Assembly: GCA_030278955.1 (NCBI GenBank)
Contig: JAOANR010000002.1
Location: 6,065,982-6,129,981, forward strand
Reading direction: 5' to 3'
Length of the DNA: 64,000 nucleotides
Source: Hygrophila difformis
Taxonomy: Eukaryota > Streptophyta > Magnoliopsida > Lamiales > Acanthaceae
The translations under genes and the position numbers were made by a program. Position 1 is the first letter of the stretch, and each line of letters begins with the position of its first letter. The notes beneath the pieces were generated by a model. The model had not been told where the DNA came from, made no database searches, and saw only the letters and a list, made by a program, of their open reading frames with translations. Shown piece after piece: positions 9,001-19,960 of the stretch.

Positions 9001-12000
9001 ATGGCACCCAGAGAAAGACCGAGAGCCCAACCTGTTCCCCAAACTCCTACTGAGACACTACCAAACGTCACGGAACCAATTCAACCTGAGGTGGAACAAC
9101 CCCAAGGTGCGCAGGACGCCCCCGCACCGAACATAGTGGGCGATCGTCTTAGGACAATAGAGGAGGTGTTGATTGCGCACGGAAACGCGCAAGTCAACCA
9201 GGGCCAAGCTGCGGCGGTACCTCCGCCCCAAGCTCGCCCTAACTACCTGGCGATGGTGAATCCTTACCAGCCGCCCCACTACGCTGGTGAGGAGGATCCA
9301 GCTAAACTGGAGGAGTGGATCCGGACCTTCGACAAGCTGCTGGGAGCAGTTAAATGTCCGGAGGGAGAAAGAGTGCATGTCACCTCATACTACTTGGGAG
9401 GCGAAGCTGACGACTGGTGGCAGGCGACGCAAGCCAAACTGACGGAGGATGACGAGCCCTTCTTATGGGCGGAAATGATGGAGATGCTCAGGGATCGATT
9501 CTATCCCCTGAGTACCAAATCAGCGATGTACGAAGAGTTCCTGTCGCTGAAGCAAGGAGGCCAAACTGTGCAAGAATACTACACACGTTTTAAGGAGTTG
9601 GTGAGGTTCGCACCAAGGCTAGTGCCTACTGATGCAGAAAAGGCACAGAAGTTCGAGATGGGGCTGAACCTGTCTGTGCGCGAGGTGATCGCGGGGGTAC
9701 ACTACCCCGACCTGCAAGCTGTGTATGACCGCGCTGTGGCGGTAGCACGGGTGCAGCAACTGAAGAGAAGGGTGAGTGGGGAGTCCAGCAGGGGTCCCCA
9801 AGACAAGAGAAACCGGGACTCGAGAAGCGAGAACAAAACTGGAAGGAACGAACAGCGCAGAGGGTCGAATAGGCCCCAACAAAACAACACTGGGAGGAGG
9901 TTCAACCAAGAAGATCCGGTACCACCTTGCCCGAGATGTGGACGACCCCATCTGGCAAGGGGATGCCCGCAGCAGGGCGCCTGTTTCCGATGTGGTCGAA
10001 TGGGTCACGTTCGACGGGATTGCCGAACCAGGATCGAGAACATAACAAAAAGGGACGATTTGGTCACGGGGCAAGAACAGCCTCAAAATCAAAACGGGCG
10101 GAACGGAAATAACCAGGGATACAGACCCCCTCAAAATAGGCCGCAGAACCAGAACCAGAACCAACGACCTCCGCCCCCTCAGAATCAAAACCAACAACAA
10201 AATCAGCAGCCGAATGCGAATCAGCAGGGCAATCAGGGACGCCCTATGGGGAGGCTTAACGTGGTGAACCAAGCGGACGTGCCTGCGCAAGGAGAAGTGA
10301 TGACATGTACATTTTATGTTTTGAATACGCCCCTTAGAGTTCTGTTTGATTCTGGAGCTAGTTGCTCAATTATAGCATCAAGAATAGTGCCTGAGTTAGA
10401 TCTACCTAAGTGCGAGAGAATTAGCTTAGGAATTCAATTGCCTTCTGGAGAAGTAGTATCTTGCTCTAAACGACATAACGGAATTCCTATAGTGATAAAG
10501 AACGTAGAATTCTTCGCGAACTTAGTAGAATTTAACTTAAGAGACTTTGACATCATACTGGGGATGGATTGGTTATCCCAGTATAAGGCGGTGATCGAAT
10601 GCCAAAAGCAAAAGATCACCTTGTCAAAAAGTAGGGGAAACAGAGTTATCTTTTACTCTCAGCCCCCTAAGAAGAGTAACAAAATCGTTAGTGCACTTAA
10701 ACTAAGTAACTTGATGCGTAAGGGGTACGAACTATATGCGTGCTATGTGCACAACCTTGAGGCGGAAGGAAACAAGGTTGATAGCAGACCAGTGGTAAGA
10801 GAATACCCGGACGTGTTCCCTGAGGACGTTCCGGGCATGCCACCTGAGAGAGATCTTGAATTCACTATAGATCTCATTCCGGGGACAGAGCCTGTCTCAA
10901 AAGCTCCGTACCGGATGGCACCACTGGAAATGAAGGAGTTAAAAGACCAACTCGAGGAGCTGTTAGGAAAGGGGTATATAAGGCCGAGTACTTCCCCCTG
11001 GGGAGCACCGGTTTTATTTGTTAAGAAGAAAGACGGAGGACTACGTCTTTGCATAGATTACCGAGGACTAAACCAAGTGACCATCAAAAATAAATACCCT
11101 CTGCCGAGAATAGAGGATTTATTTGATCAACTGAAGGGAGCTTCAGTATTCTCGAAAATCGACTTACGATCTGGGTATCACCAGTTCAGAATTGCCGAGA
11201 AAGACATTCCGAAAACAGCGTTTCGAACTCGATATGGTCACTACGAGTTCACAGTGTTATCCTTTGGGTTAACAAATGCTCCGGCAATGTTCATGAACCT
11301 CATGAACAATGTATTTCGAGAGCTGTTAGATCAGTGCGTAGTGGTGTTCATTGATGACATCCTGATCTACTCGAAAAACGAGGAGGAGCATGCCCAGCAC
11401 TTGCACCAAGTGTTAGGGACCTTGCGAAAGAATCAGCTATACGGCAAACTGTCCAAATGGGATTTTTGGTTGAAGGAGGTAGCATTTCTTGGACATATAG
11501 TATCCGCTGATGGAGTTTCAGTGGATCCGGCAAAAGTCTCTGCCGTAACTGAATGGGCAACTCCCAAGAGCCAAACCGAGATAAGGAGTTTCATTGGCTT
11601 AGCCGGGTATTATAGACGATTTTTGAAGTACTTTTCAAGGATTGCACGTCCTTTGACCCAGCTACTGAAGAAAGGAGCAAAATACGAGTGGACCGAAGCG
11701 TGTGAGACTGCGTTTCAAGAGCTGAAGAAACGACTCACAACCACACCCGTATTAACACTACCATCCGAGAATGGTGACTTCGAAGTTTACAGCGATGCTT
11801 CGAAGGAAGGTTTAGGTTGTGTCTTGATGCAAGACTCGAGAGTCGTAGCGTATGCATCACGCCAACTAAAACCTCACGAGGAGAATTATCCGACACATGA
11901 CCTGGAGTTGGCAGCGGTCGTTTTCGCTCTAAAGATATGGAGACATTATCTTTATGGGCGGAAGTGTCGAATGTTCACCGACCACAAGAACTTGAAATAT

Positions 12001-13714
12001 ATATTCACTCAGAAGGAGTTGAATTTGAGACAGCGAAGGTGGTTGGAACTTATTAAAGACTACGATTTAGAGATAGCCTACCACGAGGGGAAGGCGAATG
12101 TGGTAGCCGATGCCCTAAGTCGGAAAACCCAACACGTGACGAACTCGTTGGTAATTCCGCCGGCATTGTACATGGAGTTGGCAAGATTGGAGTTAGAACT
12201 TGTGCATCCAGGCACAGTGAGAGAAACGATCAATGCCATGGTCGTAGAAACTCCAATATTGGACGAGATTCGACTCGCCCAACCGGGCGACCCGAAACTC
12301 GAAAAGATAAAAGGGTATATTGCCGAAGGAAAGGCAATAGGATTTGCTGTCCACTAGGATGGAAGCATCCGTTTTAAAGGGAGATGGTGTGTGCCCCTTA
12401 AATGTGCCGAGTTGAAGCAAAGGTTGATGGAGGAAGGGCACAACACGCCATATTCCGTACATCCCGGAGGAGACAAGCTATACAAAGATCTGAAAAAGAT
12501 CTATTGGTGGCCGGGAATGAAGAAGGAAGTGGCGGACTTCGTGGCGAAATGTCTCACCTGCCAAAAGGTCAAGGCAGTGCGACATAAACCCTTAGGATTG
12601 ATGCAACCACTAGAGATTCCAAGTTGGAAGTGGGATAGCATCTCAATGGACTTTGTCTCGGGATTACCCCGATCACCTAAAGGCATGAATAAGATTTGGG
12701 TGATTGTGGATAGGCTAACGAAGACAGCCATATTTATCCCGATGAAGGACACGTGGACTATGGACCAATTGGCCCGAGCCTACATCGATAATGTGGTACG
12801 ACGACATGGAGTACCACATGATATCATTTCCAATAGAGACAGTAGATTTGTCTCTCATTTCTGGACGGAGTTACAAAAAGCTCTCGGTACTCAAATCAAA
12901 ATGAGCACCGCATTCCACCCGATGACGGATGGACAAACCGAGAGGAAAATTCAAACACTAGAAGACATGCTGAGGGCATGCGTGTTGGAATTCAAAGGGA
13001 ATTGGGAATCTCATTTACCCTTAATTGAGTTCTCCTATAATAATAGCTACCATACTAGCATCGGCATGGCACCTTTCGAGGCGTTGTATGGACGAAAGTG
13101 CCGAAGCCCGTTGAGCTGGGAAGAAAACGATAAGTCAGTGGTAGTGGGACCACAACTTATCGAAGACATGGCTCAACAAATCAAAGTGATTCAAGGGAAA
13201 ATGAAAGCCGCTCAAGACCGTCAAAAGAGTTATGCCGACGTGAGACGACGAGACCTAGAATTTCAAGTGGGAGATAGGGTCATGCTAAAGATATCACCCA
13301 TGAAGGGGGGTGATGCGCTTTGGCAAACGAGGAAAGTTAAGTCCTCGATATATAGGACCTTACGAAATTCTAGAACGAGTCGGAACTCTAGCTTACCGAC
13401 TGGCTTTACCGCCGCAATTAGATCGAGTTCATAATGTCTTCCATGTCTCACAACTAAAGGAGTATGTGACGGACCCGACACATGTACTTCAACCGGAGAT
13501 AATTGAGCTCGATGAAGATTTGACTTATGAAGAAGTCCCAGTGCGTATTCTCGACACTAAGGAACGAGTAACGAGGAGCAAAACCGTCAAAATGATCAAG
13601 GTTCTTTGGTCGAACCACGAAAGTGAGACGGCAACTTGGGAAGTAGAATCCGACATGAGAGAACGCTACCCGACATTGTTCCAAACCGATACCGACACAG
13701 TTATGGGGACATAA
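9001..13714 (+). pseudogene. gag-pol polyprotein of element A, with chromodomain
   Basis: The polyprotein runs Gag, protease, RT, RNase H, integrase, chromodomain. ATG 9001 is chosen because element B starts at the same place; the frame is open upstream to 8923. Gag has two zinc knuckles ([13 protein letters not shown], about residue 310, and [14 protein letters not shown], about 327), then a Gln/Asn/Pro-rich stretch (about 360-413). Protease DSGAS is at residue 450, [11 protein letters not shown] near 783, RNase H VYSDAS near 930, integrase HHCC near 1150, and the chromodomain at about 13520-13680. Three lesions are visible. GAG became TAG at 12355-12357. One extra G in the G run at 13311-13316 shifts the frame. 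GAT became AAT at 12832-12834, changing the catalytic Asp of the SDRD motif to Asn. Chromodomain integrases of this clade target heterochromatin. Confidence 0.93.
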
Positions 13715-13723
13715 CTGCAATCT

Positions 13724-13939
13724 TAAGGGGGAGAGGATGTCATACCCCACCTATTTTTCGTGCATCTTTGTAAACTTTTGAACTACGTTATGGCTTGATC
13801 CCTTCACCGGGTACGTAGGCAGCTTAGAAGTCTTAATTCTAAGTTCAGTCACAAAATAATAAAATAAAAAAAAGACCTTAGCACGAGAAAAGCCGAAACA
13901 CAACTTCGAGGACGAAGTTGATTTTTAAGGAGGGTAGAC
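13724..13939 (+). other. 3' tail of element A with two polypurine tracts
   Basis: After the gag-pol stop, CTTAAGGGGGAGAGGA (about 13723-13738) is a good polypurine tract. It is followed by TGTCATACCCC, an LTR-start-like sequence, and then GAACTACGTTATGGCTTGAT, a motif known from other plant gypsy LTRs. A second tract, TTAAGGAGGGTAGAC, ends at 13939, directly before the real LTR. Element B has the same arrangement. It looks like a fossil LTR start retained inside the element. Confidence 0.75.
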
Positions 13940-16559
13940 TGTAATACCCGAGAATTTTACAACATAAATGAATAAATAAATACAATAAATAAATAAATAA
14001 ATAAATAAATATAATAAATAAATAAATAAGCAAATAAATCAGCAAATACATTAAATAAATAAATATAGAAGAAAAAAGAAATGAAATTAAAAGAGATTTA
14101 ATTAAACAAAAGAAATTAAAATTAAATAAAGTTAAATAAGTCGTTACACGGGTATCCGATATAAATGAACTCGAGAATTCGAAACCAAAACGTAATATTT
14201 GATCCGAAAGAAATAACGACACGAAATAGGAACCCGAAGAGAGTCCGGAAATTGGAATCTGAGAGCATAGAGGGATAGAAACCCGAAAGAGAGGCGGAAA
14301 AGCACGACGGATCGCACGACCCGCCAGGACCGAAGTCCAGGCGTTCGTCGCGCGCTGGCCGCGCGCTAATGGGGCAAAAGGCGCGCCAACCCCGCGCCAA
14401 GAGACAGATTCGCCCGTTGCGCGAATCTCTCGCCCGAACGCGGATTTTTCGACTTTTGGTTGAACGTCTCTCGACTCAAGACCCTTAGGGTCAGATTTTG
14501 GACGCCCTAGGACTTAGCTATCTATCAATAAACCCCCTCGGAGACCCTAAACCCTTTTCAAAACCCTACGACACTCCCTAAACACAAACGTAGTAATCCC
14601 GGAGTCAACGGAGGCACCAAGAGAGCAAGGCAGCAGCTTTTGGACGAGAATCAAAGGATCTCCGACGTGTGGTAAGTTCTAGTCCATCAGATTCTTCTTA
14701 GTTTCAATCCGAAAACGGATTCTAACCCCGTCTCTTTCCTTTCTACACCTCGAATTGGATCTAGAACGTAGAACCCGACGAACGGAGAGGAGAAACGGTG
14801 AGCTGGAAGCCACGCCTTCGAAATAGACATCCCGGACGTTCATAAATCAGTAGGTTAACTCTTACATGGTTTTGGGAAGAATTAAAACGTTCGAAACTAA
14901 AAGATTTAACAAGAAATCGTAAATTTGCCAACTTATGTTTTCTACCGACGCAACAGAATTGATGAATTTTTCCAAACCTTAAAACGACTTCAAACGGAAA
15001 AACTTAAAACACAAAAAACGTTCCCATGGCTTAGATCTATCTACTGTAAAATTTCCAGATTTTTTAGAGATGATTTGATATGTGAAAACCAACCGAAACA
15101 GAACTGCTTGAATCTAGATCTTGAAATTCTTGACAGAACTTAGGTCTGATCTTGATCACGTTTTTGACGTAGGTTCCAGACCGATTTAGATCTTTGGCCG
15201 AACATAAAAGTTGTAGATAATTGTCTTAAGATGGCCTCTGAAAAATTTCATCAAATTTGGTGTTGAATTTCTATGGTAGAATTCGAAATCTTTAAACTGT
15301 GACATGTGAAATTCGGACAGAATCGTACTGCTGTGAAAATTGGTGTTTTTGACCTATTTCGGTATCTCGGATTAAAAAAGTTAAAACACGAAAGTTGTAG
15401 ATCTCGACGTTTTTGAGTCAGTCCTGAAATTTTGGAATTTTTGGAATTAAATCTGATTTTAGACGAATTTTAGAGTAAACTGTGGTTTACCGGAAATCAA
15501 ATCTTGAAATCTTGTTGAAACATGAAATTAACATTTAGGGTTGAAATGAGTTGAGACATTACTGTTAGATAAATATAATTGAGATCAGATTTTTAAAATT
15601 AAATCCCCTTACAAACTTGATAAATTAAAATTAGGGGTGAGTGCTCTGCAGGGTGCCCCCTAACGATTCACTTCGTGCCTTAATGGACGATGGTGACCCC
15701 GCGCGCTAAACTTGAGATATGATATTGCCAAAACGGCGAGATATAGAGCCTACACTCTCGAGAATATTCACATGGGTTTCCCAAGGCTCCGGAGTGGTAC
15801 TGGGTATGGCTGATACGGTTGCGGCCGCCGGGCTACCGGCTAAACTTGTTGACATCGCGATGCTATCGTGAAACTTTGAAATACCGAATCTGGGATGTAA
15901 TGGGGATATTAAAATAAATTAAATTAGATTAAAGTATGCTTGTTATCCAATTAAATTACTTAAATGCTTTATTTAAATTATGGCTTTTATTTTAATTCAT
16001 GCGAGAGGTGTTGTTAAATAAAGCTCTGAAATTAATTATGCTATTGGATAGTTGATTAGATTAAATTGAATATTATGCTATTATCATGCTTTTATTTAAT
16101 TATTAAAATTAATGGCTTTTAAACCCTACGATCATGCATGTGTTAACTTACTCAGCAAGTTGTGTTGACCAAACCATTTTTATTCTATTTTCTTACCGAA
16201 TATGTAGAGTGAACATGAGCACTTCATATATGGGAACTTATCTTTTGGGGAAAAACATTATTTTGTTTTTAAATTCGTACTTTAGACTATATTATGAACG
16301 GGCCTATTTAACCCGTGTTTTGGCCATGTCGGCCCTATTTACATTTTCCGCTGCAATACTATACTTAAATATTATTTCCGCTGCGCTATGATATTATTAT
16401 TTTCGAACTATATTGTATGGGCTGTTTGAATGCTTTAAATGTTTTAAATACTGCAATACCTAGCCTTGCATCTCTTTAGTAAGCCGGAGAAACCGTGTCT
16501 TACTAGGGAGGTGTGGCGGTGACACCCCGACCTGGGTTATCAAAAACCGGGGTGTTACA
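13940..16559 (+). repeat. 3' LTR of element A
   Basis: At 2620 bp it matches the 5' LTR along its whole length with scattered substitutions and small indels. The TATA box is changed (TATCAATAAA), and the acceptor-like AG is now CG (TCTTACCG, near 16197). It ends at 16559, followed by the TSD CACCA. Confidence 0.95.
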
Positions 16560-16564
16560 CACCA

Positions 16565-16830
16565 GCATATATCCTACCGGATACCTTAAAAAATGAAAAA
16601 AAATTCAAGAAATAAAATAATTTTACACATTGGCCCACCGCTCCACCAAGTGGAGACACAACAGACACCTTAAAAAATAAAAAAATTGAAAAAAAAATAT
16701 TATTTTTATACATTGGCCTGCCGATCTACCCAGCTGGCCCGCCGATTTATAGAGGTGTTGAAACGGACCCGTGGGGTGAAATGGGCCGGGCTGCATGGGC
16801 ACCCATGCTTTTCCGGGCTTAAACATAAAA
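16565..16830. repeat. Diverged tandem repeat DNA (left of the viral block)
   Basis: Degenerate units of about 80-90 bp contain GACACCTTAAAAAATGAAAAAAA, an AT-rich spacer ending TTTATACATTGG, then CCCGCCGATCTACC-like GC boxes (units near 16580, 16665 and 16730). The bases before element A (5340-5385) look like another unit, so A inserted within the array. The same units reappear at 26762-26935. There is no gene. Confidence 0.6.
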
Positions 16831-17133
16831 TTGTAAATATTTTTTTATTGTATAAACTAAAAATAGGGCAAACTACTAAAAAACCCCAACACCAAACATA
16901 AATCCCTCCTTGGTACCCACTATACATTTTATTCACTTTAGCCTCATAAAGAGATAAAACTTTGTTAAAAATGCCTATTTTACCCTTAAAACACAAAAAT
17001 GAGGAAAAAATGCTTAAAAACCATTCTAAAAAATTTAATACTATGAAAAATATACTTATTACTTTCCAAAACCACTATAATTAAAATAATAAACAGCTAT
17101 TTAAAAAATCAAAACCTTTAAGCTAACTTAGAA
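16831..17133. other. AT-rich left border of the endogenous caulimovirid
   Basis: No ORF or repeat is evident. Base composition and codon-like content turn viral somewhere between about 16860 and 17130. The exact junction cannot be set and no TSD is expected, because these viruses lack an integrase. Confidence 0.4.
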
Positions 17134-17406
17134 ATGAATCAAGAAGAAATAAATTCATTAATATATGACTATGGACTATATTTACAAACTATGGAAGAAC
17201 GAATTGAAAATTGGAACGACATTGTTTACACTTTGCTCATATTTCTAACTGAATATAACCAAAAGGTATATCCCTATTCAGAAGAAAAATATTTTTGGGA
17301 TAAAATAATTATAATTTTACTTAGAATGGGTACAGAAGATGAAAACTATGATAGTGACTCTACTGAAAATTTAAGTTTTTATGGTGAATATTATTTCTCT
17401 GATTAA
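17134..17406 (+). CDS. Small ORF of the endogenous caulimovirid (unknown, 90 aa)
   Basis: This is an open 90-codon frame of very AT-rich codon use, with an acidic C-terminus (DENYDSDSTENLSF). It lies upstream of the primer binding site, so on the circular viral genome it would be in the leader or the last ORF before the priming point. No conserved domain was recognised. Codon use matches the viral ORFs that follow and not the retrotransposons around it. Confidence 0.45.
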   Translation: MNQEEINSLIYDYGLYLQTMEERIENWNDIVYTLLIFLTEYNQKVYPYSEEKYFWDKIIIILLRMGTEDENYDSDSTENLSFYGEYYFSD

Positions 17407-17489
17407 AAATAAATACTACAATTGAGAAACACATACTACACCTCTAATACACTAAAGAAACACATACTACACTAATACAATAAAACAAT

Positions 17490-17501
17490 TGGTATCAGAG
17501 C
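17490..17501 (+). promoter_or_regulatory. Initiator-Met tRNA primer site of the endogenous caulimovirid
   Basis: TGGTATCAGAGC is followed by CC. In Caulimoviridae this sequence primes minus-strand DNA synthesis and by convention marks position 1 of the genome. Here the first large ORF starts at ATG 17507, only six bases later. Confidence 0.8.
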
Positions 17502-17506
17502 CCAGA

Positions 17507-18245
17507 ATGATTAATCTGGACATGGGTAATTATAACGATCATATATTAAACAATCATATGACGAGATTAAGAATAGACAATTCAGAACAAATATACCCAG
17601 AATATATTCCAACTGCAAGATATTCTTTAGATGAAAATCAAGAAATAGATTATCCACTAAGTATGATTCATCCACTCAATACTGAAAACTATATAATAAA
17701 TAGAAATGATGAATATTTACAAAATAACACTAATAGTGATATGATACAAGCAAGAATCGAAAGATCATTTCTAAATAGAGTAAGAGGATTAGAACCACAA
17801 ATAAGACCACTTACAGAAATAATGACCAACGATAGTCGGAGATTTTTAACACCCACATTTAATCCTAATCATGAAATAAGTCAAAGAGAAATAGAAAATA
17901 TGGATCAACAAATAGAAGAAAGAAAAACATACACAGACAGAAGAAGAAGATTAACTAGGGCAAAACGATCAAGAATTTAGAATAAGATTAGGAAATAGAG
18001 GAAAAAGATTGCTTTGGATAGGAAACTATATAATCGAAACGGAAGAATATAATGGCAATTCAATACAAATTATATCAAAAGGAGACGAAGAACAAGAATT
18101 ATTATCACAAGTCAAATTAACTTTAATCAATAATGAAATTACAACTTATAGAATGTTTCCAGGATATATAATACATAACACTATGTTTATTAGAGCAAAT
18201 TCACCAGAATTTTCAGACCAAGAGATAGTTTATAGTGAAGACTAA
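17507..18245 (+). pseudogene. Caulimovirid first large ORF (unknown role), frameshifted
   Basis: An ATG-started frame is open from 17507 to TAG 17978-17980. A second frame, overlapping it from about 17950, is open to TAA 18243-18245. The two together look like one gene broken by a single frameshift near 17950. The first part is polar, rich in Asn, Ile and Glu, and ends in a basic Arg-rich stretch (ERKTYTDRRRRLTRAKRSR). No domain was recognised. The next ORF's ATG is at 18250, four bases after the stop, which fits a polycistronic pregenomic RNA. Confidence 0.5.
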
Positions 18246-18249
18246 CAAA

Positions 18250-18576
18250 ATGCCAGGTATAAAGCTAGAAAATGAGACATTATAAAAATTGAATAATAAA
18301 ATTCAAGAAATAGAAAGCCAACCACAAGATATAAATACCATAATAATGAAACAAAAATTATTAAGAATAAAACTAAAGATTTCTAAAATGATAGATGAAA
18401 GAGAAGCATATGTAATTACACAGAAACATATCGAACTAGAAAAAGAAGAATCAGAATTAATAAAAGAATAGTATTTGGATGAATTAGAAATAATAGAAAT
18501 AGAAGAATTAGAAAGGGAAACTGAAATAGATGAAGTAAATGTCTTCATTAGAAACATAAGAAATATTAGAAGATGA
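18250..18576 (+). pseudogene. Caulimovirid small coiled-coil ORF with two stops
   Basis: The frame from ATG 18250 contains TAA at 18283-18285 and TAG at 18469-18471, and ends at TGA 18574-18576. The translated text is almost wholly Lys/Glu/Ile/Leu with heptad spacing, so a coiled coil is likely. Its stop overlaps the next ATG in an ATGA. In characterised caulimoviruses, small coiled-coil proteins at this place include the virion-associated protein and a transmission factor. That comparison is positional only. Confidence 0.5.
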
Positions 18577-18926
18577 GTTATCTACAAGAATTAGAAGCAA
18601 TAAAAGGTCGAATTGAGCTAATAAAAGAACTAATGATAAGTCTAGATACAAGACTCCACAATATCGAAAGATACATAGATAAAACAATAATTAAAACTCC
18701 ACAAAACCAAGTAGAATTAGAAAAGTTACTCTCACTACCAAAATGGGAAAAACCACCAGAACCAGGAAGTCTAGACCATAGAGTAATGATGAAAGAAATA
18801 GAAAAATTAAACAAACAAAACAAAATTAGAATCCTGATAGATAAAGCAGTAAAATTAAAAAGAATAAACGAAGAAATAAAGGAAGATAAATTAGAAAGTA
18901 TAGAAGATAAAGAAGAAACAGAATGA
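18573..18926 (+). CDS. Caulimovirid small coiled-coil ORF (117 aa), open
   Basis: This intact frame of 117 codons starts at ATG 18573, which overlaps the preceding TGA, and its own TGA (18924-18926) overlaps the next ATG at 18923. The N-terminal 45 residues form a Leu/Ile/Arg/Glu-rich helix and a second helix is rich in Lys. A Pro-rich hinge (KWEKPPEPGSLDH) separates them. It resembles a virion-associated, coiled-coil type protein. No sequence family was identified. Confidence 0.5.
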   Translation: MSYLQELEAIKGRIELIKELMISLDTRLHNIERYIDKTIIKTPQNQVELEKLLSLPKWEKPPEPGSLDHRVMMKEIEKLNKQNKIRILIDKAVKLKRINEEIKEDKLESIEDKEETE

Positions 18927-19960
18927 ATACAAGTATAGAAGACTTAATAAATGAATTAAGTAGTGATTTAGAACAACTAAACTTAGATCCAATATATACA
19001 GCAACATTTTCAGAAACAGAATTAGAACCTAATGAAATTGATCTGGAAGAACAACATAAAGTCTTTATGAATAATCATAGATTATATTTACCATCATCAG
19101 AAATAGTTGGAGAAAGTAGCACTACCTTACCAAGAGAAGGTGTAACAGGAACTATACCAATGGAAATAGATCAAATTATGAATAGACAAAATGTAGACAA
19201 TTATCAAAGTAGATTACAAAATTTACCTTCAAAACATTTTCCAATAAGAAAAACAATCTCTAAAAAAGAAATTTGAAAATGCAATGAAGATTTTGAGTTA
19301 AAAGAAATAAGAATAGAAAATGTGAGATCAGGAGATGTAATATTCTTGAACCTGGATTGTCTTAAACAACCAAGTCTAGAAGTAGAAAAATAGAAACAAA
19401 TAATAAGAATACATTTAATGTCAGAAAAAGTACATCAAGAGCAAATTCCTTGCAGGAATTTCCTCAAATATAAAACAAACTTATATGAATACAATTACTC
19501 AAGGATTTGGACAAGATGTAAACACAGGAATAGAGGAATTTATCAATATCATACAAAAGAATTCCTAGGAGTACAAAGCTTAGATAATAATGCTATGATA
19601 GAAGAACGAGATCAAGCGTTACTAAGATTAAATAAATTAAGACTAAAAGATTTATTCTTTTTTGATCAATTCTCTGAACAATTTAAAAGTTACTATTATA
19701 CAGCTTATACAAGCTCACAAAATAATGAAAAAACAAAATAAAAAGAATTCAACCACATGTAAATGTTATAACTGTGGTGAAATAGGACACTTTGCAAGTG
19801 ATTGTACAAAACCAAAGAAAAACAAGTAAGATTTATGGAATATGATATTATAGATGAACAAATATTCAAAGAAATAGAATCAGATCTAGAAAATATAAGT
19901 GAACCAGAATCAGGTGATGAGATATATGAAGTAAAATTCTCTGAAATAGAAAATGAATAA
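18923..19960 (+). pseudogene. Caulimovirid coat-protein ORF with zinc knuckle, broken
   Basis: This ORF lies in the coat (capsid) protein position and shows the diagnostic knuckle CYNCGEIGHFASDC (CX2CX4HX4C) at 19764-19805, which binds pregenomic RNA. The N-terminus is acidic (many Glu/Asp, residues 1-60), as in caulimovirid capsid precursors, and an acidic tail follows the knuckle. Breaks are a TGA at 19274-19276, a TAG at 19391-19393, a frame change before 19418, loss of frame at 19739-19760, and a shift near 19825. The tail ends at TAA 19958-19960, overlapping the movement-protein ATG at 19953. Confidence 0.7.

Larger units (their letters stand above)
5386..16559 (+). mobile_element. Element A: complete Tekay-like Ty3/gypsy chromovirus
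   Basis: This complete LTR retrotransposon of 11.2 kb runs from TGTAATACCC to GGTGTTACA at both LTRs. It is flanked by the exact 5 bp target duplication CACCA (5381-5385 and 16560-16564). The order is LTR, initiator-Met primer site, leader repeats, small ORF0, gag-pol with C-terminal chromodomain, two polypurine tracts, LTR. Its coding region is broken (ORF0 frameshift, one nonsense codon, one frameshift, one catalytic change), so it is not autonomous. It is a close sister of element B, but its LTR belongs to a different subfamily. It landed in low-complexity repeat DNA. Confidence 0.95.

Noticed and set aside
9619..10290. 223-codon minus-strand ORF opposite gag of element A
   Set aside because: It is an antisense shadow of the Gln/Asn-rich gag region; similar shadows occur opposite gag of B at 36225-36455.
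17489..17506. Start of the first large viral ORF at a TTG within the primer site
   Set aside because: TTG starts are not expected in plants; ATG 17507 is in frame and used instead.
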